Part shown: positions 55,411 through 64,000 of the stretch, piece after piece
Layout: each line of letters opens with the position of its first letter
Position numbering within the stretch: position 1 is the stretch's first letter
Origin: Manihot esculenta
Lineage: Eukaryota > Streptophyta > Magnoliopsida > Malpighiales > Euphorbiaceae
Assembly: GCF_001659605.2 (NCBI RefSeq)
Contig: NC_035169.2
Coordinates: forward strand, 19,840,263-19,904,262
DNA: 64,000 bases
Reading direction: 5' to 3'
The notes under the pieces: generated by a model
What the model was told of the DNA's origin: nothing
Seen by the model: the letters and a program-made list of their open reading frames with translations, nothing else
The model's database searches: none
Translations under genes and position numbers: made by a program

Positions 55411-56537
55411 TATGGGCACTATGAGTTCCTTGTGATGCCGTTCGGGTTGACCAATGCCCCTGCAGCATTCATGGACCTCATGAACAGAGTTTTCAGTCAG
55501 TACCTGGATCACTTTGTTATTGTCTTCATAGATGATATTTTAGTGTATTTCAAAAATGCAGAGGAGCATGCCCATCATCTGAGGTTAGTTCTGCAGACCT
55601 TGAGGGAACATGGCTTGTATGCCAAGTTCTCCAAGTGTGAGTTCTGGCTGAGGAGCATTTCATTCTTGGGGCATGTTGTGTCAGAAAATGGAATAGAGGT
55701 GGACCCCAAGAAGGTGGAAGCTGTAGCTAATTGGCCTAGACCCACTACAGTGACAGAGATCAAGAGCTTCTTAGGTTTGGCAGGTTACTACAGGAGGTTC
55801 GTTCAGGACTTCTCTAAGATTGCAGGTCCTATGACCAGATTGACTAAGAAGAACCAGAGGTTCGTGTGGACCGACCAGTGTGAAGAGAGCTTCGAAGAGC
55901 TAAAGAAGAGGTTGACGTCGGCACTAGTGTTAGCTCTGCCAACTAGTAATGAAGACTTCACAATGTATTGTGATGCGTCCCGTGTGGGACTGGGTTGTGT
56001 ACTGATGCAGAATGAAAGGGTGATTGCTTATGCTTCTAGGCAGCTGAAGAAGCACGAGTTGAATTACCCTACACATGACCTAGAGATGGCAGCTGTAATC
56101 TTTGCACTCAAGATGTGGAGGCATTACCTTTATGGGGTAAGATATGAGATCTTCACAGATCATAAAAGCTTGCAGTACATCTTGAGTCAGAGAGAGCTGA
56201 ACCTGCGGCATAGAAGATGGGTAGAACTGCTTAGTGACTATGATTGCAAGATTCAGTACCATCCGGGTAAGGCGAATGTTGTGGCAGACGCCTTAAGCCG
56301 AAAATCACTTGGCAGTTTGTCCCATATTACAGCAGAGAGAAGACCAGTGGTGAGGCAGTTCTTCGAGCTCATTAATGAAGGTTTGCAGTTGGAGTTGTCT
56401 GGTACAGGTGCTTTGATAGACCAGATGAGAGTGGCACCCGTGTTTCTGGAGCAGGTGGCTCAGAAATAGCACGAGGACCCAAAGTTAGTAAAGATTGCCA
56501 GGACTGTTCAGTCAGGCAAAAATGATGAGTTCAGATT
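55411..56537 (+). pseudogene. pol: Element K pol, rest of RT and RNase H
   Basis: Resumes after J with the duplicated [33 protein letters not shown] near 55524, the RT connection, RNase H ([33 protein letters not shown]), and open to a stop at 56467-56469 where B has CAG. Solo LTR O enters at 56537. Confidence 0.9.
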
Positions 56538-58748
56538 TGTAACGACCCGAAAATCGGACCGCCACCGGCACTAGGATTCAGGTCGACTTAAGGTCGCCGA
56601 AACCCGTAGCAAGCCTGCTATACTCTCTGTGTACCTATAAATCCCATACATGATCATACATTTTCTGTGAAAATAAAACTTTTCTCTGAACCAAGGCTCA
56701 ACCTGTGCATGCACTATCTATGTACACAGACCTCCTGGCCAGAGCACTCATCAAAGCTCTAGCTGAGTCCACACAGTATATGCTAAACCTGGTCACCCAT
56801 ACTCATCAACTGGACATATACATAAAAACAGACCATGTATACAAACGGATTTACAAAAACAAACTAATTAAGTCAAGCACATTTCTAACTTATATACAAC
56901 TATTACATCTCTTTAATCTTACATGTCCACCCTATATTCTTACAACACTCTTTTCGCTTCCTGTACCCTGCTGATCTTTCCCTGTACACTGATCCTGCAA
57001 AACTGGGGTTAAGGGAGTGGGATGAGCTCTATAGCCCAGTGAGTAAAACAACAAAACAGGTCATGAAAACATGATCATATGGAATGCATCATATCACAGA
57101 CAATTCACATCAAGAGTAAACCTGTCACCAAATAGTCCCAGCATCATATCCGTGCCAGGGCGTAAAATGGGCACCTGGTCTTCCTGTCATGTATATCTAT
57201 ATGTGTATATAACACCTGTACTTACCATTGTGCCAGGGCGTAGACTGGGCACCTGGACTTTACTATACCTGCCAGGGCGTAGAATGGGCACCTGGACTTT
57301 CTCAGGAACTATTGGATCATTCAGCATCCACCTACATCAATAAGTAAGTATGCAATGCAACATATTCGTGGTTTCTAATGCAATCAACCTATTGCATAAT
57401 CATGGTGCATGCAACATGCTAAAAGCATTTGATTTCTCAATTAAAAGAATTAAGTTTAGTTCCACTCACCTCTGGCTATCTCTGGACTGACTCTGCAAAA
57501 TCTAAAGCAGTACTCACTGCTGCTCTCTTTGGTTCCTCTGGTCTGTGCCTACACAGATGGAATCAAATGAGGGACCAAACTAGCTCAAAAACACCTCTAT
57601 AAAACTCCCCAAGAATCCCCTTAGACACCTTAAAACAATCATGCAACACATGCAAAGGAAGGCTGGACAAGGCACTTTCGGCAGTAGGTTCGGCAGCCGA
57701 AAGTCTTCTCCAGAGCCGAAACTCATGCACCTTCGGCGGCCGAATCTCTCCTTTCGGCAGCCGAACCCTTTTGGGGGCAAGTTTCGGGGGCTGAAAGGCA
57801 CTCCAGAGACGAAAGTCCATAACCTTCGGCGGCACCTTCGGCGGCCGAAACTCCCCTCCAGAGCCGAAAGTCCAAACTCTCGGGGGCAAGCTTAGGCAAC
57901 CGAAGCCACCTCCTCAGCATGTTCGGCGGCCGAAGCTTTCTTCGGCGGCCGAAGCTGGGTTCATCAGCAAGGCAGAACCTTGCTCTGCCTCACGCCAAAA
58001 CTCTCCAAACTCTTCCAAACTTACTCTCCACAATTCCTCAACACACACATACGCAAATATATGCGCAAAGGGGTCAAAAACTACCTAACACCCCAACTCA
58101 AACATAACATAACACACATAAACATATTTTCATCAACAAAACACCAAAAACTCACTCTTAATCCTATTCATGCAACTCTACCCATAAACTCCATAAAACC
58201 TTCATAACGCATAACAAATAGTTCAGGATCTTCACTTACCTCTTGAAAACAAGAAGATGAACGATCCTAACGTGGAGCTATGGAGCAACTCTCCTTCAAA
58301 CTCTCCAAACTTCAAAACTTATGTTTTAAGCTCAAAACCTTCAAAAAACCATTAAAACCAATCAAACCTTTGCATGATTTGATGAAAACATGAAACATAC
58401 CTAAGGAAGACAAGGTCTCACCTCTGAAAGTGAAAGAAAAAGGCAATCCTTATCCTTTCAACCGACTGAGGGCCTTTTATAGGTGGCTGGCCAGACCACC
58501 TTCGGCGGCCTATCGTGAAATCGAAAGCCATGCATGTTCGGCGGCCGAACTTTCACCTTCGGCGGCCGAACCTGGCTTTTCTTCCTTGGTGCTTTTCTTT
58601 CAACCACTTAGTTCCATTTAACTTGAAAACATTAAAATATACTACATTACTTTAGAAAAATATAAATCTTACCCTTCTAAAAGATTCCGACATCCTGAAT
58701 TCCACCGGAACGTAGAATTTCGACGCCAGACTCTAGCCGGGTATTACA
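56538..58748 (-). mobile_element. Solo LTR O (2211 bp)
   Basis: Plus-strand ends tgtaacgacc and gggtattaca, flanked by AGATT (56533-56537 and 58749-58753). It is reversed relative to K. Word clusters at 57675-57950 and 58500-58570, TATA at 58475-58481, reversed donors near 57468 and 58232. No internal region. Confidence 0.93.
58475..58481 (-). promoter_or_regulatory. Candidate TATA box of solo LTR O
   Basis: TATAAAA on the minus strand in the family context. Confidence 0.55.
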
Positions 58749-58753
58749 AGATT

Positions 58754-60081
58754 TGACAGCAAGGGGATCCTCCGCTATAGGAATAGATTGTGTGTACCAG
58801 ATGACATGGGTCTGAAGGGAGACATTATGAGGGAAGCTCATAATGCCAGATACAGTGTTCACCCTGGAGCCACCAAGATGTACTAAGATCTGAAGAAAGT
58901 TTATTAGTGGCCAGCTATGAAAAGAGAAGTGGCACAGTTTGTGTCAGCCTGCGAAGTATGTCAGAGGGTGAAGCTAGAACATCAGAAGCCGGCTGGAATG
59001 CTTAACCCACTACCGATTCCAGAGTGGAAATGGGAAAATATAGCTATGGACTTCGTGGTGGGTTTCCCGACAACGTCCAACAGATTGGACTCCATATGGG
59101 TGATTGTGGACAGACTGACCAAATCTGCTCACTTCATCCCTGTGGAGTGGCTATTCTGTGGACAAGTTGGCGCAGGTGTATGTTGATGAGGTTGTCAGGT
59201 TGCATGGGGTTCCTGTTTCAATAGTGTCTGATAGAGGACCCCAGTTCACCTCCAGGTTTTGGTGGAGTCTGCAGAATGCTATGGGTACCAGGTTGGATTT
59301 TAGCACTGCTTTCCATCCTCAGACGGACGGACAATCAGAGAGGACCATCTAGACAATAGAGGATATGCTCAGAATGTGTGTGCTAGATTTTGGTGGTTCT
59401 TGGAGGCAGCATCTACCTTTGGTGGAGTTTGCCTACAATAATAGCCATCATGCTAGCATAGGGATGGCTCCATATGAAGCTTTGTATGGAAGGAAGTGCA
59501 AGTCGCCTGTCTGTTGGGAAGAAGTTGGAGAAAGGGCCTTGGCAGGGCTTGAGCTAGTAGAGATCACCAGCAGAGTGGTGTCCATAATCAAAGAAAGGAT
59601 CAAGACTGCTGCGAACAGGCAAAAGAGTTATGCAGATATCCACAGAAGGCAAGTAGAGTTTCAGGAGGGGGATTTGGTATTGCTCAAGGTGTCTCCTATG
59701 AAAGGGGTGATTCGATTCGGGAAGAAAGGTAAGCTAGCTCCGCGGTACATCGGACCCTTTGAAATCTTGCAAAAGATCGGGAATGTATCATATAAGCTGG
59801 ATTTACCTGCTTCAATGGAGAGAATCCATCCGGTTTTCCATGTTTCCATGTTAAGGAAGTTCGTGTCAAATCCGGGCAAGGTTCTTAGCGAGCCTGATGT
59901 GGAGATCCAAGAAGATCTCACCTATGTTGAGCAGCCAGTACGGATCCTAGACACCCATATCAGAAAGCTAAGGAACAAGGAAATCCCGATGGTGAAAGTC
60001 CTTTGGAATCACCACAACATCGAGGAGTGTACCTGGGAGACACGGGAGTCTATGCTCCAGCAATATCCTCATCTCTTCTAA
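58754..60081 (+). pseudogene. pol: Element K pol, integrase and chromodomain
   Basis: Integrase zinc finger (HPGATKMY to CEVCQRVK, up to about 58970), catalytic MDFVVGF near 59047, SDRGPQF near 59230, [11 protein letters not shown] near 59310, and a chromodomain ending QQYPHLF. Lesions against B: stops at 58884-58886 (CAA to TAA), 58905-58907 (TGG to TAG) and 59350-59352 (CAG to TAG), and a 2-bp deletion near 59143. Confidence 0.9.
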
Positions 60082-60166
60082 GGTGAGTGTTTTGTGTTTT
60101 CATGAGTATGTTTATGTTTATGCTATGCATGTGTTGTTTGGTGAACATTCAGGGACGAATGTTCTT

Positions 60167-60179
60167 AAGGGGGGAAGAA
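60167..60179 (+). other. Polypurine tract of element K
   Basis: AAGGGGGGAAGAA immediately before the 3' LTR. Confidence 0.85.
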
Positions 60180-62466
60180 TGTAATACCCGGCTAGACTTC
60201 GGTATCGGAATTCCTACCGTCCGGTAGAATCTCGGATGTCGGAAACCTCTAGAAGGGTAAAATCATGTTTTCATAAAATTTTTTAATGTATTTTATGATT
60301 TTAAGTAAGAAAGAAACTGAATTTTGAATGAAAAAGACCATGGAGACATTTCCAGGTTCGGCCGCCGAACATTGGATAGTTTAGGGGGGCAAGTTAGGCT
60401 TCCGAAAGTGGCTCAGGTTCGGCCGCCGAACCCCATGTTCGGCCACCGAACTTGCATGAGTTTTGGAGGCACTTTAGGCTTCCGAAGGTGGTCTGGCCAG
60501 CCCCTATAAAAGGGCTCCATGGCCGAAACGGGCGAGCTTTCTCCCCTATTTTCGGCCAACGGTGAGTCCATGCTCTCCCATGGTTGGTTTTGTTGATTTT
60601 CCTCAAATCTTTCAAGTTTTAACGAGTTCTAACTTGGTTTTGAAGAGTTTTGGAGCTAAGATCAAGTTTTGGAGCTTGGAGACCCAAGGAGCTAGATTTC
60701 TCCCATCTCCAAGTTTAGATCGCCTCCCCTCTCGATCTCCAAGAGGTAAGAGTAGATCCTTAGCTCATTTCATGTTTTAAACAAGTTTTATGAAAGTTTT
60801 GGGGTAGAAATGCATGTTAAGTTAGTTGATTGTTGTTAGGGTAAATGTTGAGTTTTTGGGTAATGTATGTTGTTTGAGTTGCTTTATATTTTTTTGTTGG
60901 GGTTTAAGATAACTTGAGGCCCCTATATGCTTATTTGCTTGTGTATGAATGTTGTAGAATAGCTAAATGCATGTTTGAATGGTTTGGGAGGCAAATGTGC
61001 ATAGAATGGCTGAGTTCTGCCACTTTAGAAGAACTCAGGTTCGGCAGCCAAAGGGACTTTCGGCTGCCGAACCTGCCTATGGAGGCAAGCCTTTGGTTGC
61101 CAAACCCTGCCCCCGAAAGTGGACTTTCGGCTCTGGAAGGGAGTTTCGGCCGCCGAAGGTGCCGCCGAACATGCATGAGTTTCGTCTCTGGAAGGAACCT
61201 TCGGCCGCTGAAAGTGCCGCTGAAGGTGCATGACTTTCGGCTCTGGAGGGACTTTCGGCCGCCGAACCTACCACCGAAAGTGCCCTGCTCAGCCTTCCTT
61301 TGCGTGATTTCTATGATTGTTTTAAGGTGTTTTAGGGGATTTTTGGGGAGTATTTTAGAGTCATGTTCATGTATGTTTGGTCCCTCATTTGAGTCCACCT
61401 GTGTAGGTTCGAACCCGACGAACCGAGGACCCCAGCAGTGAGACAGCTGCTTCAGTGTCTTGTCAGAGCTAGCCTGAGGTGAGTAGAATGACTCTTTACG
61501 TTTCAAAGCAAATAATGAAAGTTTTAGCATGAATCACGCATCATGAATGCCATGAGATATATTAGGTTGTTTGCATTAGAATTCACGAATATGTTGCATT
61601 GCATATTATGTTGTTGATGTGGATGAATATTGGATGATCCATTAGCCCTTGTATGATATGATATGGTATGATGATGATATGGTACGGAAGTCCAGGAAGA
61701 CCCATTCTACGTCCCTGGCACTATGTAAGAGAAAGTCCAGAAAGACTCATTCTACGTCCCTGGCATATTGGAATGTTATGATATGTTATGTAAGAGAAAG
61801 TCCAGGAAGACCCATTCTACGTCCCTGGCACTACTGCATATGTTAAGGGCTATTGGTGACAAGTTCATCCTTAATGTGAATTGTTTGTGATGTGATGCAT
61901 TTCATGAAAGCATGAACTTTAAATATAATGTTTTATTATTCTGCTCACTGGGTTCTAGTAGCTCACCCCATTCCCTTAATCCCCCAGGTTTGCAGGTACG
62001 GGATAGATCAGGAAGTCCTCAAGAATGAAGTCATGTTTTATGTAATAGTTAGAAGTGGACATGAGAATGATGTAATGTAAGGTATAATACAGTAATGTAA
62101 TGTAATGATGCTTATTGAGGTTTAGAGTTGTGCTTGACCCTAGTATGATGGTTAATCCCTTTGTACATGGTCTATAAAATGTTTTATCACTGTTCATGTA
62201 AACCAAACTTATTATATGTTATGTTACTCCATTGGAGCATTGATGAGGACTCTAGTGTGGGGTTGATGGTTATGCTTATGAGTTGTGCATGCATAGGTTA
62301 AGTTTGGTAAATGAATGAGAAAGTTTAAAATTTTTATGTATATGTTTGATCATGTATGGGATTTAATAGGTATACAGGATGTATGTTAGGCTTGCTACGG
62401 GTCCCGGCGGCCTTAAGCCGATCTGGATCCTAGCGTCGGTAGCGGTCTGATTTTTGGGTCGTTACA
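60180..62466 (+). repeat. 3' LTR of element K (2287 bp)
   Basis: Collinear with 44039-46324, with mostly C/T and G/A differences. Word clusters at 60355-60455 and 61035-61285, TATA at 60505, donor GAG/GTGAGT near 61478, tandem array at 61680-61840. Ends ggtcgttaca before AACAG. Confidence 0.93.
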
Positions 62467-62471
62467 AACAG

Positions 62472-62787
62472 GGTAAAAAGATAGCAAAGAGAGGCAAAAA
62501 GATAGCAAAAGGATAATGCAAAAAATATTCTCCCTAGTACCCCTACACCTAGCCTAAGCATTGCCCTCAATGCAAAACATATAAAGAGAAAAATAAGAGA
62601 GAAAGGGACTTCCTAGCCAAGTGGGTGATTTGGTTAGTGATTTGGGCAAATCACTCGGCCAAATCACTGGTGTGGATGGTCAGTGGGCAGGAAATTGTCC
62701 GCCAGCAGTTGCAGTAGGTGTTCCATGTGTTGCATCCTATCTTCAATCCTAGTCAGACAATCCTCCACCGAATGGTCTTAAGGTGCT
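62472..62787 (-). other. Non-coding segment of element N between K and the ORF
   Basis: Resumes N with a short aaaagatagcaaa repeat, then the cctagcctaagcattgccctcaatgc landmark shared with I (38285-38320), then two gatttgggcaaatc-like words near 62637-62665. No gene. Confidence 0.65.
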
Positions 62788-63831
62788 TCAGCAGTTGCCT
62801 CGTCTGTGGCCTGTTGTGGGGCTATTGGTGGAGCAAGCGGCTGAGAAGTTGCTTCCTGATTGGCTGCCTTCTTCCTGCCCTGTAGGTGCAAGAGAGAAAA
62901 ATCTCCCCACCTTGCGAAGCAACCCCATATCATCCAAAGTGCGAAGGTCCAGGAGAGTTGGTTCGCCGATGGGGGTAAGATTAGTATAAGCAGGATGCAA
63001 TAATTTTAAATTAACTGCAATGGAAGTGATCAAATGCCCAAGGATCAAAGGGCGGTTGTATGTGATAGTGCTAGGGAGCTGTGTGGCAACCCAGTAGCCC
63101 AAGTGAATTTTCTGTTTTGTGGACATACTCCATAGGATTTATAACTCAGTTTTGGTCAGGATGTTTGGTGCATCCTTCCTCCCAGAAAAGGTATAGGCTA
63201 AGAACCTATGTAAGTACTTCATGCAGGGGTCTTTTAGGTACAGGTCCTTGGATTTGGTGGGTGAATATGTGTCGGGTGGGTTGTCACATAGTTCTACATA
63301 GGCAATGCTAGGATTGAACCCAGTAGGGAAATCCCAGATGGAGTCAGGGCATTCACAGCCTAGAGTAGCATTGAATTCATGTAGGAACAAGTGAAATCGC
63401 TGTCCTAGCAGCCTAAAACCCACAATATCTGGTGTGTGCAGGGTGGTCAGGGCTGCCTTGTCAAAATAGAACGTGCAGAAGAACTTATGGGTGAGCTCAG
63501 TAAAGGCAGGCATGTGCAAGTAGAAGAAGGTGCCCCACCCAATTTCATCAACAAGAGATCTTACCTGTTCTCGAAGTCCTAATGCTTCAAGGGTGCTGTG
63601 GTGGAGGAACTTACCTGGGTGGTATGGAAGAGAAGAGACCTTGTCCAACCTGGAGTGTTTGGATTGCTTATTGAAGGTCAGTGCCTTTATTGCATGGTTT
63701 GGGTTTTCTGGTTTGGGCAAGTCGCTGGGCAAATTGCCTTAGTCGTGGCCCACTAGAATTGTGTCTGGTGTATTAATCGTGGCTTCTATCCGGCGCTTTG
63801 GGCTCGGTGGTGGTGAGGATGAGGATGTCAT
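62788..63831 (-). pseudogene. Element N ORF, Athila ORF1-like plant retroelement protein
   Basis: Minus-strand frame from ATG at 63831 (MTSSSSPPPSPKRR) to a stop at 62788, about 348 codons, broken by TAA at 63739-63741 (probably from CAA) and a stop at 63139-63141. The middle reads GWGTFFYLHMPAFTELTHKFFCTF, then VGFRLLGQRFHLFLHEFNATLGC, and PLILGHLITSIAVNLKL later. This layout resembles the ATHILA ORF-1 / putative plant transposon protein families, which occur as an extra ORF in Athila and Tat elements. No catalytic motif or membrane segment is visible. The role of this family is not established. The C-terminal part contains a glutamine/serine-rich tail. Confidence 0.55.
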
Positions 63832-64000
63832 CGGCCGTTTCTATCCATGGCTAGTGGAAAGGATAGCCTCTGGAAGCGTTGCGTTCCCTGGGCTGTCTAT
63901 CGTGACTGTCTAAGTTGCAGGTGGTGGAACCATCGTCGATGCCCTAGTTCATCAGTGATAGGTCTGGATGACCAGTCCGTCGGTGGTTCTGGTGTATGTT
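63832..64000 (-). other. Element N sequence at the window edge
   Basis: Upstream of the N ORF start. No recognisable domain in the 169 bp available. Confidence 0.4.

Larger units (their letters stand above)
44039..62466 (+). mobile_element. Element K: degraded Del/Tekay-like retrotransposon
   Basis: Flanked by AACAG (44034-44038 and 62467-62471). Both LTRs, primer site, gag, pol and polypurine tract are present. It is interrupted by J (49131-55410) and O (56538-58748); without them it is about 9.9 kb. Protein sequence is close to B throughout. Pol has at least five stops, a 16-bp duplication and a 2-bp deletion. LTR divergence is roughly 5% over the first 190 bp by eye, so it is older than B. 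Confidence 0.92.
39744..64000 (-). mobile_element. Element N: Athila-related element, right end outside window
   Basis: Left (3') LTR 39744-43217 interrupted by solo LTR M; polypurine tract at 43218; non-coding 3' region to 44038; interrupted by K (44039-62466); then 62472-64000 with a minus-strand ORF. Inserted in I after ccgag. LTR ends tgatagcgg and gcttcatca are diverged from A and J. Its 5' LTR, primer site, gag and pol, if any, are beyond the window. Confidence 0.75.

Noticed and set aside
1..64000. A host gene or captured host exon
   Set aside because: Every frame longer than about 150 codons is explained as gag, pol, retroelement cargo or LTR reading. I found nothing that looks like a cellular protein.

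Overview
The window is a stack of plant LTR retrotransposons (Ty3/gypsy) inserted into one another. I see no host gene, no structural RNA gene and no bacterial feature. The host is a seed plant, most likely a eudicot. This rests on Athila-type elements primed by tRNA-Asp, chromodomain gypsy elements of the Del/Tekay type primed by initiator tRNA-Met, 1.5-2.7 kb LTRs, and moderately AT-rich repeat DNA. The species cannot be read from the sequence.

Elements are lettered here. Left-hand stack, outermost to innermost: I (Athila-related, -, 37746-39743) contains G (LTR, -, 34386-34520 and 36690-37745). G contains solo LTR H (34521-36689, target duplication AAACA) and E (Del/Tekay-like, -, 25151-34385). 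E's left LTR was entered by C (LTR, +, 22343-22530 and 24890-25150). C contains solo LTR D (22531-24889, TAATG) and B (Del/Tekay-like, +, 14417-22342). B's 5' LTR was entered by A (Athila, -, 1-14416). A's polyprotein gene was entered by F (non-autonomous, +, 3461-9809, AGTTC). That is seven levels. The left ends of A, B, C, E, G and I lie outside the window or are hidden behind later insertions.

Right-hand stack: element N (Athila-related, -, 39744 to beyond 64000) sits in I. Its left LTR holds solo LTR M (41052-43009, CGCAG). Its body holds K (Del/Tekay-like, +, 44039-62466, AACAG). K in turn holds J (non-autonomous Athila relative, -, 49131-55410, TATGG) and solo LTR O (56538-58748, AGATT).

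Coding content is gag and pol in various states of decay. B is nearly complete: gag, then protease, RT, RNase H, integrase and chromodomain, with one stop at the gag/pol boundary and one in integrase. K and E have the same order with many lesions. A has gag, protease, RT and RNase H but no integrase. F keeps only a short zinc-knuckle gag. J, I and N carry unusual cargo ORFs behind a shared 3' region.

The least expected signals are short near-palindromic words that are heavily repeated. TTCGGC-C-GCCGAA occurs in two clusters per LTR of the B/D/F/G/H/K/O group and also, as a 24-bp tandem, inside A's polyprotein linker. GATTTG-GG-CAAATC occurs in the I/N group, again in both LTR and coding linker. 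The same LTR group also carries a conserved series of splice-site-like signals.
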